The notes beneath the pieces were generated by a model. The model was not told where the DNA came from, searched no databases, and saw only the letters and a list, made by a program, of their open reading frames with translations. The position numbers and the translations under genes are program-made. Shown in pieces: positions 13,970-22,132 of a stretch of 35,488 nt of DNA (positions are counted from its first letter, which is position 1; the number at the start of each line of letters is the position of its first letter). Location of the stretch: NCBI GenBank assembly GCA_944385705.1, contig CALWYF010000023.1:1-35488 (forward strand). The letters run 5' to 3'. This DNA is from an uncultured Oscillospiraceae bacterium. Lineage in GTDB: Bacteria > Bacillota > Clostridia > Oscillospirales > Oscillospiraceae.

Positions 13970-14740
13970 TTATTCTCCCAGGTATGCGGCTATGACCCTG
14001 GGATTGGCGGCGATCTCCTCCGGCAATCCGGAGGCTATGGTCTGGCCATAGTCGATCACCTGTATCCACTGGCAGATATTCATGACCAGAGACATGTCGT
14101 GTTCTATAAGCAGTATGGCCACGCCAAAGCGCTTTCTTATGGTGTTGATGCACTCCAGCAGCTCCGCCGTCTCCGTGGGGTTCATGCCCGCCGCCGGTTC
14201 GTCCAGCAGCAGAAGCTTCATGTCCGTGGCCAGAGCCCTGGCTATTTCCAGCTTTCTCTGCCGGCCATAGGGGAGGCTGGAGGCCAGCACATCCGCCTTG
14301 TCTGCCAGGCCGCAGATGTCCAAAAGTTCCATGGCCTTGTCGGTGAGCTTCTTTTCCGTCTCCCAGAATTTTTTGGTACGGAAGCTTGCGTGAAAGAGAT
14401 TATAACCCACATCCTTGGTAAAAGCGGCCTTGACGTTTTCTATGACGGTCATGTTGCGAAACAGACGGATATTCTGGAAGGTACGGGCAACTCCCGCCGC
14501 CACAAACTGATAGGTCTTTTTCCCGTTCAGAGGCTGGCCGTCAAGGATAACGGTACCTTCGGTGGGAGCATACACGCCGGTGAGCAGGTTGAAGACCGTA
14601 GTCTTCCCTGCGCCGTTGGGGCCAATGAGTCCCACCAGCTCTCCGGGATATATCTTTATATTGAAGTCGTTGACAGCCTTCAGGCCGCCGAAACTGATGC
14701 CCAGCTTTCTGGTCTCAAGCACAGGAGTCTTTTCAGCCAT
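13970..14740 (-). CDS. livG: Branched-chain amino acid ABC transporter, ATPase LivG
   Basis: Second ATPase of the LIV importer, 256 residues. Walker A GPNGAGKTT (40-48), the LivG-specific signature variant LPYGRQRKLEIARAL, Walker B LLLLDEPAAGMNP and IEHDMSLVM are visible. Its start overlaps the livM stop by 8 nt (ATGGCTGA), so translation is coupled. Confidence 0.96.
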   Translation of the reverse strand: MAEKTPVLETRKLGISFGGLKAVNDFNIKIYPGELVGLIGPNGAGKTTVFNLLTGVYAPTEGTVILDGQPLNGKKTYQFVAAGVARTFQNIRLFRNMTVIENVKAAFTKDVGYNLFHASFRTKKFWETEKKLTDKAMELLDICGLADKADVLASSLPYGRQRKLEIARALATDMKLLLLDEPAAGMNPTETAELLECINTIRKRFGVAILLIEHDMSLVMNICQWIQVIDYGQTIASGLPEEIAANPRVIAAYLGE

Positions 14741-15887
14741 TGCTCCTTGCCTCCTTCCGTTCCGACCTGGCGGCGGCTCTGCGTTCCAGAGCGGCCTTCA
14801 GATCCCTTTTCAGATTGATCAGGGAGAATTCATAGCTTCCGAAGATACCCCTGGGCCTGAACATTATCACCACGATCAGCACTATGGCATAGACCAGCAT
14901 GGGGTACTGGAAGACAGCCTGCACAGCCGCAGGCAGTGCGTCCACCCAGCTGCCGTTCTTTATCTGATAGTTTATAAAGAACATTATCACTGCCGCCGCC
15001 ACCGAGCCGGTGATGGAGCCCATGCCTCCCAGAACCACCATAACCACGATGAAGGTGGAGTTGAGTATGCCGCCGTTGGTGAAGGCAAAGGAGGAGGTGG
15101 ACAGTGTGGCATTGGTGCAGCTGTAAAGCGCCCCGGCCACTCCGGCAAAAAAGGCGGAATAGGCAAAGGTCAGGACCTTATAATAGGAGGTGTTTATGCC
15201 GGAGGCTGCGGCGGCTATCTCGTCGTCCCTGATGGCACGGATGGCCCGGCCATACTTGGATCTCACGAACATGAACATCAGGGTGATGCTGATGATGGTC
15301 ACCAGCAGCGCCGCCCAAAGAAATTCCACCTTGCTCTTGGTGCCGAAGCCCAAGCCGTTTTTATACAGCGAGGCTGCGGCGGAGCCCAGGGCCAGACCGT
15401 CCTGGCCGCAGAAAGGCAGGTTATTTATTATGTTTATGATTATCATGCCGAAGCCCAGAGTGATTATGGCCAGGTAGTCCCCCTTCAGGCGCAGGGCGGG
15501 TATGCCCACCAGCAGGCCTATAAGGGCCGAGAGTATACCGGCAGCCAGCACGCAGGCAAACAGCACCAGTATGAACACCACGCCCTCTTTGTCCTTGAAG
15601 AGCTCAGCCCTCTCGCAGGCAAGGCTCAGCAGGGCGGCGGTGTAGGCGCCCACTGCCATGAAGCCGCAGTGTCCCAGGGACAGCTGTCCCAAAAAGCCCA
15701 GCACCAGATTCAGGGAGGCCGCAAGTATCATCAGATAGCAGCACTGCCATATGCTGGGCACCAGCACCAGCTTGAAGCTGCCTTCTCCGCCAAAAGCGGC
15801 AGTCACCAGCTGGGCGGCAGTAAACAGCAGAACAATTATTATAGTGTTGAGCAGGTAGCCCTGCCCGGTCCTTCCCAGCTTTTTCAT
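14733..15887 (-). CDS. livM: Branched-chain amino acid ABC transporter, permease LivM
   Basis: Integral membrane subunit with about ten helices, 384 residues. The family segments GFLGQLSLGHCGFMAVGAYTAA (near 64-85, partly quoted: GQLSLGHCGFMAVGAY) and GxxGxxxGSxxAA-like VVLGGMGSITGSVAAA are visible. The C-terminus is an Arg/Lys-rich cytoplasmic tail. Its ATG overlaps the livH stop by 4 nt. It pairs with LivH to form the channel. Confidence 0.95.
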   Translation of the reverse strand: MKKLGRTGQGYLLNTIIIVLLFTAAQLVTAAFGGEGSFKLVLVPSIWQCCYLMILAASLNLVLGFLGQLSLGHCGFMAVGAYTAALLSLACERAELFKDKEGVVFILVLFACVLAAGILSALIGLLVGIPALRLKGDYLAIITLGFGMIIINIINNLPFCGQDGLALGSAAASLYKNGLGFGTKSKVEFLWAALLVTIISITLMFMFVRSKYGRAIRAIRDDEIAAAASGINTSYYKVLTFAYSAFFAGVAGALYSCTNATLSTSSFAFTNGGILNSTFIVVMVVLGGMGSITGSVAAAVIMFFINYQIKNGSWVDALPAAVQAVFQYPMLVYAIVLIVVIMFRPRGIFGSYEFSLINLKRDLKAALERRAAARSERKEARSNG

Positions 15888-16780
15888 ACCTTTTCACCTA
15901 CATTCTTTCCCATTATCCCCGCAGGCTTCAGCACCAGGACAATGATGAGGATAAGAAACACAAAGGTGTCAGCCATGCTGGAGGATATGTAACTGGTGGT
16001 AAAGGACTCCACCAGCCCGATTACTACTCCGCCGAGCACTGCGCCGGGAATGATGCCTATGCCTCCCAGCACTGCGGAGACAAAGGCCTTCAGGCCCAGC
16101 AGAGAGCCCATGGTGGTGTATATTCTGGGATATTGGGCCATGTACATCAGTGCCGCCACGGCGGCAAGACCGGAGCCGATGGCAAAGGTCAGGAGTATGG
16201 TGTTGTTCACGTTGATGCCCATAAGGGTGGCCGCGGCCTTATCCTCGGCCACGCAGCGCATGGCCCGGCCCATACGGGTACGCTGGGTGAACCAGTAGAG
16301 CAGCAGCATCACAACAGCGCTGATTATTATGGTGAATATAGTGGTGTATTCCAGGGTGACAGTGCCTATCTCTATGCCGCCGGGGGCGAAGATCTGGCTT
16401 GCCACCTTGGGGTTGGGACCTATGGCCGGGATGGCCTGAGCCAGGTTCTCAAGGAAAAGGCTCATTGCTATTGCAGTTATAAGGGCGGTCATGTTGCTGC
16501 CCTTTTTCCTCACCGGCCTGTATGCAATAAGCTCCGTGCCCATACCCACCAGGGCGCATACCACCGCAGCGGCGGCAACCGCCGCCCAGGCGGGCAGCCC
16601 CAGGGCCAGGGCAACAGGAACTGTAAATATCATAGTATAGCCGCCCACCATGATGAAATCGCCGTGGGCGAAGTTTATAAGTCTGATAATGCCGTAGACC
16701 ATGGTATAACCCAGAGCTACAAGGGCGTAAACGCTGCCCAGCCTTATGCCCACTATCAGGGTCTGGATAAACGTACTCAT
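15884..16780 (-). CDS. livH: Branched-chain amino acid ABC transporter, permease LivH
   Basis: Integral membrane permease, 298 residues with about eight helices. The hallmark segment GSVYALVALGYTMVYGIIRLINFAHGD falls near 15-41 (partly quoted: YTMVYGIIRLINFAHGD), and AVLGGIGIIPGAVLGG is the cytoplasmic ATPase-contact loop. The ATG at 16780 follows GGGAG with about 8-nt spacing; the longer in-frame reading to 16819 lacks a site and would run through a hairpin. It begins 85 nt after livK. Confidence 0.95.
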   Translation of the reverse strand: MSTFIQTLIVGIRLGSVYALVALGYTMVYGIIRLINFAHGDFIMVGGYTMIFTVPVALALGLPAWAAVAAAAVVCALVGMGTELIAYRPVRKKGSNMTALITAIAMSLFLENLAQAIPAIGPNPKVASQIFAPGGIEIGTVTLEYTTIFTIIISAVVMLLLYWFTQRTRMGRAMRCVAEDKAAATLMGINVNNTILLTFAIGSGLAAVAALMYMAQYPRIYTTMGSLLGLKAFVSAVLGGIGIIPGAVLGGVVIGLVESFTTSYISSSMADTFVFLILIIVLVLKPAGIMGKNVGEKV

Positions 16781-16808
16781 GGTGTCTCTCCCCTCTCTTT
16801 TTGGCTTT

Positions 16809-16831
16809 GGGCGGCTCATATAGAGCCGCCC
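16809..16831 (-). other. Hairpin between livK and livH
   Basis: A perfect 9-bp stem gggcggctc/gagccgccc has a 5-nt loop and no U-tract. This position, just after a solute-binding-protein gene, commonly carries a 3'-end stabiliser that raises the binding protein over the permeases. That role is inferred. Confidence 0.65.
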
Positions 16832-16865
16832 GTCAAATACGCTTGGAACTAAGGGTTTTCAGGGT

Positions 16866-18074
16866 TTACTCAAGATCGCTGGCCTGCATTACTTCTACCA
16901 GCTCGGTGACGACCTTGTCGCCGCCGTCAGCAAAGGAGATTATTGCAGCGCCCTTAATGGGGGTGCCGGTGCTGTCCAGAGAGAAGCTGCCGGTGACGCA
17001 GTCATATACGGCGCTGGTGTCTGCAAGAGCGTCACGGACTGCGGAAGGCTCGGCGGAGCCTGCCGCCTCTATAGCGGCCTTGTACATGTAAACACAGTCA
17101 TAGCCGGTGGCGCTGAAAGCGCTGGGGGTGCTGCCGAACTTTTCCTCATAGGCGGTGACAAAGGACTGCACCTTCTCGGAAGTGTCACCGGGATAGTAGT
17201 GGTTGGTCCAGTAGATATCGTTGAAAGCGGACAGGTCTGCGCCTTCCACAACATAGTCGGGAACACCGTCATAACCGTCGGCGCCCATGATTATGCCTTC
17301 ATAACCTGCGGCACGGGCCTGGGGCACCACGTAAGGTCCGATAACATCGTAGTAGAAGGGGGCGTACACCAGGTCAACTCCTGCGCTGACCATAGCGGCA
17401 AACTGGTTGGTGAAGTCCTGAACATCCATGGATGCGGTGGACTCGGCTGCCGCAACCTCCACGCCGTACTTCTCGCAGGCGGCGGAGAAGGAATCGTAAA
17501 GGCCCTTGGAGTAGACGTCTGCGGCGCAGTAGACAACGCCCACCTTTTCACAGCCGGACTTCTTGGCATAGGCAGCGGCGATGGCGCCCTGGAAGCTGTC
17601 GGCGTAGCAGGCACGGAAGATGTAGTCATCCTCGGTGGTCAGGGAGTCGGCAGTGGCCGTGGGAGAGAGCAGGCAAATCTCCTCCTCGTTGGCAGCGTCG
17701 GTAATGGCGGAGGTGCAGCCTGAGGTGGCCGAACCGATTATCAGGCCCACGCCCTGAGCTACCAGAGAGTTAAAGGCATTGAGGCACTCGGTGGGGTCGC
17801 CCTGGTCATCGGTGGTGATGACCTGAACTTCACGGCCCAGGATACCGCCGGCCGCATTTATCTCTTCAACCGCCAGCTCCACGCCGGTGGTGACACCGAT
17901 GCCATAAGCGGCAAGTCCGCCGGTGTTGGGGGAGATGGTGCCGATGATTATAGGATCACTGCTCTCCTCTGCGCCGTCCTCTGCAGCGCTCTCCTGAGTA
18001 TCGGAGCTTCCGCCGCAGGCGGCCAGAGACAGCACCATACACAGGGCTAAAAGAATACTCAAATACTTTTTCAT
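16866..18074 (-). CDS. livK: Branched-chain amino acid ABC transporter, substrate-binding lipoprotein LivK
   Basis: 402-residue extracytoplasmic binding lipoprotein. The signal peptide spans 1-19 with lipobox LAAC and lipidated Cys20, followed by a flexible Ser/Glu/Asp-rich linker (21-41). Then comes a periplasmic-binding-protein type I fold starting IIIGTISPNTGGLAAYG, with EEINAAGGILGREVQ and GSATSG loops that in the family contact the amino acid. Specificity (Leu/Ile/Val or other) is not certain. AGGAGG (18083-18088) lies 8 nt before the chosen ATG; a longer in-frame reading to 18191 would start upstream of the promoter and is rejected. It is first in livKHMGF. Confidence 0.95.
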   Translation of the reverse strand: MKKYLSILLALCMVLSLAACGGSSDTQESAAEDGAEESSDPIIIGTISPNTGGLAAYGIGVTTGVELAVEEINAAGGILGREVQVITTDDQGDPTECLNAFNSLVAQGVGLIIGSATSGCTSAITDAANEEEICLLSPTATADSLTTEDDYIFRACYADSFQGAIAAAYAKKSGCEKVGVVYCAADVYSKGLYDSFSAACEKYGVEVAAAESTASMDVQDFTNQFAAMVSAGVDLVYAPFYYDVIGPYVVPQARAAGYEGIIMGADGYDGVPDYVVEGADLSAFNDIYWTNHYYPGDTSEKVQSFVTAYEEKFGSTPSAFSATGYDCVYMYKAAIEAAGSAEPSAVRDALADTSAVYDCVTGSFSLDSTGTPIKGAAIISFADGGDKVVTELVEVMQASDLE

Positions 18075-18104
18075 TTCGCTTTCCTCCTGTTTCATTTTCA
18101 TCGC

Positions 18105-18156
18105 CTGTTTTTTATAAACAGAAAAGGACGCGAGGTATCTCCTACCTCGCGTCCTT
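18105..18156 (-). promoter_or_regulatory. livK leader terminator-like hairpin (candidate attenuator)
   Basis: A perfect 14-bp stem (18124-18137 with 18143-18156) with a 5-nt loop is followed on the minus strand by TTTTCTGTTTAT, a short U-tract. It starts only about 6 nt after the predicted transcription start and ends well before the livK start. A second small hairpin, ctgttt/aaacag (18105-18110 with 18116-18121), follows. Its CTGTTT could also pair with a second AAACAG that abuts the ribosome site. No T-box or leader peptide is evident. Confidence 0.55.
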
Positions 18157-18168
18157 GCGATGTGCATG

Positions 18169-18198
18169 ATTATAGTCAGGGCCCAGGGCATTTGTCAA
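18169..18198 (-). promoter_or_regulatory. liv operon promoter
   Basis: Minus-strand TTGACA (18193-18198), an 18-nt spacer and TATAAT (18169-18174). Both hexamers are perfect. The start would be near 18162. Confidence 0.75.
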
Positions 18199-18306
18199 TA
18201 TACTCAAACCTTCCGATTTTTCCACACATCCATTACAAACTTTCATGTCTGGCGTTTCGTAGATCATTTACAAGCAGGCAAGGCAATTTTATAGCATAAT
18301 GACCGG

Positions 18307-18344
18307 AAAACCGGCTGTTTGTCAAAAGGCAAACAGCCGGTTTT
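18307..18344 (-). terminator. Terminator of the citrate synthase-gntR-acn-icd operon
   Basis: A perfect 15-bp stem (18307-18321 with 18330-18344) has an 8-nt loop and a terminal TTTT on the minus strand. It lies 28 nt after the icd stop. TTTT also ends it in the rightward direction, but no rightward gene needs it. Confidence 0.75.
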
Positions 18345-18372
18345 ACACTTTTTAACGGGATTTTTACATATG

Positions 18373-19530
18373 TCAAATTTGACGAAACCACAGTTTTTCC
18401 AGCAGATAGTCGGTAAACTCCCTGCAGGTTGCCCCGTCCTTATGGCCGGTAATGACCACCCGGCCCTCCCTGGCGCAGTCCTCCATGGCGGCGGAGAGCT
18501 TATCCGCCTTGTCAGCCATGGCTATATGGCGCAAAAGCAGTTCCGCAGCCTTCAGTATGCTGGAGGGATTGGCGTAATCCCCCTCCCCCTTCTCAATCTT
18601 TCTGGGTGCGGAGCCGTGGATGGCCTCGAACATGGCGTAGCCCGCACCCATATTGGCGCTGCCGGCGGTGCCCACGCCCCCCTGGAGCTGGGCGGCCTCG
18701 TCGGTGATGATATCCCCGTAGAGGTTGGGCAGGAGGAAGACCTGGAACTTATTGCGGACCTCCTTATTCACCAGGTTGGCGGTCATGATGTCTATATACC
18801 ACTCGTCGGCGCTTATCTCCGGGTATTCCGCCGCAACTTCCTGGCAGATGCGGGAGAACATGCCGTCGGTCTTCTTCATGATATTGGCCTTGGTGACAAT
18901 TGCCACCTTGGTCTTGCCGTTGGCTCTGGCATAGTCAAAGGCGGCCCTGGCTATGCGCCGGGTCCCGGCGTCGGTGGTGACCTTGAAGTCCACGCTCAGT
19001 TTTCCCGGCACCTCAATGCCCCGGCTGCCCAGAGCATACTCCCCTTCGGTATTCTCTCTGAAGAACATCCAGTCAATGCCCTCTTCCGGTATCTGTACCG
19101 GCCGCACGTTGGCAAAGAGGTCCAGCTCCCGGCGCAGAGTCACATTGGCGCTCTCCAGCGTGCCGCCCTTGGGCGTGGTGGTAGGACCTTTCAGAAACAC
19201 GTCGCAGGCCTTTATCTGCTCCAGCACCTCCGGGGGCACGGCGCAGCCCTGGGCCAGGCGGTTCTCTATAGTCAGACCATGGATGTCCCTCAGCTCTATG
19301 CGGCCGGAGGCGAGCTCCTCCGCCAGGAGCTTCTCCAATACTCTCCTGGCCTGGGCCATGATAATGGGGCCTATGCCGTCGCCCCCGGCCACGCCTACGA
19401 CTATTTTATCCATCTTGGAAAAATCCTTGGCAGGTGAGGCCTTCTCCATGCGCTCCTGCCTGTCCAGCTGCTGGGACAAAAGCTCCTTGAAATGCTTCGC
19501 CGCATTTTCTATGTATTCCGTTCTGTCCAT
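18373..19530 (-). CDS. icd: Isocitrate dehydrogenase (isocitrate/isopropylmalate family)
   Basis: Oxidatively decarboxylates isocitrate to 2-oxoglutarate, feeding glutamate. 385 residues with an extra 40-residue N-terminal segment before the nucleotide fold (KIVVGVAGGDGIGP). The isocitrate site TLESANVTLRREL (Ser127, Asn129, Arg133), Tyr165, Lys214 (VTKANIMKKTDG) and metal residues Asp273/Asp277 (GDIITDEAAQ) are in place. After HGSAP, where NADP enzymes have Lys-Tyr and NAD enzymes usually Asp-Ile, this one has Arg310-Lys311, so the cofactor is unclear. It is the last gene of the operon, its ATG overlapping the aconitase stop by 1 nt. Isopropylmalate dehydrogenase is less likely given the aconitase and citrate synthase partners. 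Confidence 0.9.
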   Translation of the reverse strand: MDRTEYIENAAKHFKELLSQQLDRQERMEKASPAKDFSKMDKIVVGVAGGDGIGPIIMAQARRVLEKLLAEELASGRIELRDIHGLTIENRLAQGCAVPPEVLEQIKACDVFLKGPTTTPKGGTLESANVTLRRELDLFANVRPVQIPEEGIDWMFFRENTEGEYALGSRGIEVPGKLSVDFKVTTDAGTRRIARAAFDYARANGKTKVAIVTKANIMKKTDGMFSRICQEVAAEYPEISADEWYIDIMTANLVNKEVRNKFQVFLLPNLYGDIITDEAAQLQGGVGTAGSANMGAGYAMFEAIHGSAPRKIEKGEGDYANPSSILKAAELLLRHIAMADKADKLSAAMEDCAREGRVVITGHKDGATCREFTDYLLEKLWFRQI

Positions 19531-21458
19531 TATTTATTTCCCTCCCTGGTGTAATTAAGAAGTCCGCCGGCCTTGAGTATTGCCTGCTGCCTCTCCGTGA
19601 AGGAGCAGCACAGGGCTATATCCCCGGCCTTGGAACGGAGAGTCATCTCTCCCTTTTCCAGACCCTCCAGCACTCCGCTGAGTTCAAGCTCCTCTCCCTG
19701 CTCCAGCCGGTCGTAGTCCGCCGGGTCTTTGAAGGTGAGGGGCAGGATGCCTGCGTTTATGAGGTTTGCCTGATGGATACGGGCAAAGCTCTTTGCAACC
19801 ACGGCTCTCACTCCCAGGTACAGGGGCACCAGGGCGGCGTGCTCACGGGAGGAGCCCTGGCCGTAGTTTGCCCCGCCGACTATTATGCTCTGTCCCGCCT
19901 CCAGGGCCCGTTTATAGAAGCTCTCGTCACAGACGGCAAAGCAGAACTGGGCAAGCTTTGGTATATTGGAGCGGTAGGGCAGTATCTTTGCCCCGGCGGG
20001 CATGATATGGTCGGTGGTGATATTGTCCCCCACTTTCAAAGTGAGCTGCGCCTCTATGCTCTCGGTGAGGGGCTTGCCCTCAGGTATGGACTTTATGTTG
20101 GGTCCCCGGAGCACTTCCACCTCTCCGGCCTTGTCCGCCGGAGCCGGAGGCAGCAGGGCGCTGTCGTCCACCTTGAAGGCGGAAGGCATGTTCACATCCA
20201 GCTTCTCCAGGCCCAGCTCTCTGGGGTCGGTTATCTCGCCGGTAAGGGCCGCGGCCACCGCAGTCTCCGGGGAGACCAGGTATACCTTGGCGTCGGCGGT
20301 GCCGCTGCGTCCCTCAAAGTTCCGGTTGAAGGTGCGCAGGCTGACGCCGCCGGAGTTGGGTGAGAAGCCCATGCCTATGCAGGGGCCGCAGGCACACTCC
20401 AGCAGTCTCGCCCCGGAGGACAGAATATCCGACAGGGCCCCGCAGTCGGAGAGCATGGTGAGGACCTGTCTTGATCCGGGGGATACGGACATGCTCACGC
20501 TGGGGCTTATCTGCCGCCCCTTCAGCATGGCCGCCGCCTTAAGCATATCATACAGGGAAGAATTGGTGCAGGAGCCTATGCACACCTGGTCCACCTTTGT
20601 GCCCTTCAGGCTCTTTACCGTGACTACCTTGTCGGGCATATGGGGGCAGGCAATCAAGGGCTCCAGGGCGGAGAGGTCGATCTCTATCACCCGCTCATAT
20701 TCCGCATCTGCATCGGGATGCAGTTCCCGGAAATCCTTCTCCCGGCCCTGGGCCTTCAGGAAGGCCAGAGTCATCTCGTCGGAGGGGAAGATGGAGCTGG
20801 TGGCTCCCAGCTCTGCTCCCATGTTGGTTATGGTGGCTCTCTCCGGCACGGTGAGGGTCTTTACGCCCTCGCCGCCCCACTCGATTATCTTGCCTACGCC
20901 GCCCTTTACGGACAGTATGCGCAGTATCTCAAGGCTTATATCCTTGGCGGTGACGAAGGGGCGCAGGGCTCCCTTTAATTCTACCTTTATCACCCTGGGC
21001 ATTGTTATATAGTAGGCTCCGCCGCCCATGGCCACGGCCACGTCCAGGCCGCCGGCGCCGAAGGCCAGCATACCCAGGCCGCCGGCGGTGGGGGTATGGC
21101 TGTCGGAACCTATAAGGGTCTTACCCGGCACGCCGAAGCGCTCCAGATGTACCTGGTGGCAGATGCCGTTGCCGGGACGGGAAAACCAGATGCCGTGCTT
21201 TTTGGCCACGGTCTGGATATAGCGGTGGTCGTCGGCGTTTTCAAAGCCGGACTGGAGGGTGTTGTGGTCAATGTAGGCCACGGAGCGCTCCGTCTTTACC
21301 CGGTCCAGGCCCATGGCCTCGAACTCCAGGTAGGCCATGGTGCCGGTGGCGTCCTGGGTCAGGGTCTGGTCTATTCTCAGCGCCGCTTCTTCCCCGGGTA
21401 TCATGCTGCCGGATACCAGGTGTTCCTTTATTATCTTCTCTGCAAGATTGTATCCCAT
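19530..21458 (-). CDS. acn: Aconitate hydratase (short clostridial type)
   Basis: Interconverts citrate and isocitrate with a [4Fe-4S] cluster. 642 residues, the short monomeric type seen in anaerobes (IRP1-type enzymes are near 890). Cluster ligands Cys297 (CIGSCTNSS), Cys357 and Cys360 (CACGPCIGM) are visible, as are IGSDSHTPTAGGLGM (116-130) and the C-terminal swivel domain motif GGANYGQGSSREHAAL. Its start is 3 nt after the gntR stop, and its stop shares a base with icd. A 3-isopropylmalate dehydratase is unlikely because the large and small domains are fused and the neighbours are citrate-pathway genes. Confidence 0.95.
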   Translation of the reverse strand: MGYNLAEKIIKEHLVSGSMIPGEEAALRIDQTLTQDATGTMAYLEFEAMGLDRVKTERSVAYIDHNTLQSGFENADDHRYIQTVAKKHGIWFSRPGNGICHQVHLERFGVPGKTLIGSDSHTPTAGGLGMLAFGAGGLDVAVAMGGGAYYITMPRVIKVELKGALRPFVTAKDISLEILRILSVKGGVGKIIEWGGEGVKTLTVPERATITNMGAELGATSSIFPSDEMTLAFLKAQGREKDFRELHPDADAEYERVIEIDLSALEPLIACPHMPDKVVTVKSLKGTKVDQVCIGSCTNSSLYDMLKAAAMLKGRQISPSVSMSVSPGSRQVLTMLSDCGALSDILSSGARLLECACGPCIGMGFSPNSGGVSLRTFNRNFEGRSGTADAKVYLVSPETAVAAALTGEITDPRELGLEKLDVNMPSAFKVDDSALLPPAPADKAGEVEVLRGPNIKSIPEGKPLTESIEAQLTLKVGDNITTDHIMPAGAKILPYRSNIPKLAQFCFAVCDESFYKRALEAGQSIIVGGANYGQGSSREHAALVPLYLGVRAVVAKSFARIHQANLINAGILPLTFKDPADYDRLEQGEELELSGVLEGLEKGEMTLRSKAGDIALCCSFTERQQAILKAGGLLNYTREGNK

Positions 21459-21461
21459 AGC

Positions 21462-22115
21462 TTAAATCTCCATTTCCGCCATACTGTCTCTGGCATTTAC
21501 CACATGATTCAGTGCCGCTTTCTCCGCCGCCTCACTGTCATGGGCGGCCAGTGCCTTGTATATTGCCCGGTGCTCTTCCAGGGAGAGAAGGGCCCGGCTG
21601 TGCTTGCTCACCGAAGCGCTGCGGTATTTCATTATTTTTCTGTGCAGGGCGCTGAGGGTCTCATGGAAGGCCCGGCTGCCGCTGCCCTCGTAGAGCAGCT
21701 CATGGAAGCGGCTGTCCATATCCCTTATCTGTTCGGCGCTGTCCCCCTCCTGCTTGTCTATATAGAAGCTCTGTAGATCCAGAGTCTCCTCCATCTGTTT
21801 AAGCTGCTCGTCGCTGATATTGGCGGCGGCCCGGCGGGCTGCCAGGCCCTCTATGCGCAGGCGTATCTCATACATATCCAGCATATCCTCCCTGGATATG
21901 CCTATTACCACCATACCCCGGCCAGTCTCTTTCAGGATGTTCTCCTGTTCCAGGCGGCGTACAGCCTCCCTTATTGGAGTGCGGCTCACTCCCAGCTCCG
22001 CAGACAGCCGCAGTTCGCTGAGCACCTCGCCCCTCTGATATTTTCCGGTGAGTATATCCCGCTCCAGCTGCTCGAATATCTGGTCCGCTATCGATATGGT
22101 TCTGTGCTCTCTCAT
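21462..22115 (-). CDS. GntR family transcriptional regulator, FCD domain
   Basis: 217 residues: an N-terminal winged helix (about 6-70, with LSAELGVSRTPIREAVRRLEQ near 37-57 as recognition region), then an all-helical FCD sensor (about 78-212). The FCD metal triad is visible as Asp134-x3-His138, His182 and His204, so a metal-dependent carboxylate ligand is expected; citrate or a related acid would fit the operon (inference). Of two close ATGs, the second (22115) is 8 nt from AGGAG and the first only 2 nt, so 22115 is used. It lies between the citrate synthase and aconitase genes, hence likely autoregulates the operon; dyads near 23573 and 23663 are candidate sites. Confidence 0.92.
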   Translation of the reverse strand: MREHRTISIADQIFEQLERDILTGKYQRGEVLSELRLSAELGVSRTPIREAVRRLEQENILKETGRGMVVIGISREDMLDMYEIRLRIEGLAARRAAANISDEQLKQMEETLDLQSFYIDKQEGDSAEQIRDMDSRFHELLYEGSGSRAFHETLSALHRKIMKYRSASVSKHSRALLSLEEHRAIYKALAAHDSEAAEKAALNHVVNARDSMAEMEI

Positions 22116-22132
22116 TCTCATCTCTCCTTACA

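Noticed and set aside
18105-18162. T-box or known riboswitch in the livK leader
   Set aside because: The leader is far too short for a T-box and has no T-box sequence or other riboswitch core that I recognise.
18075-18191. N-terminal extension of LivK
   Set aside because: It covers the promoter -10 and leader hairpin and would bury the lipoprotein signal peptide.
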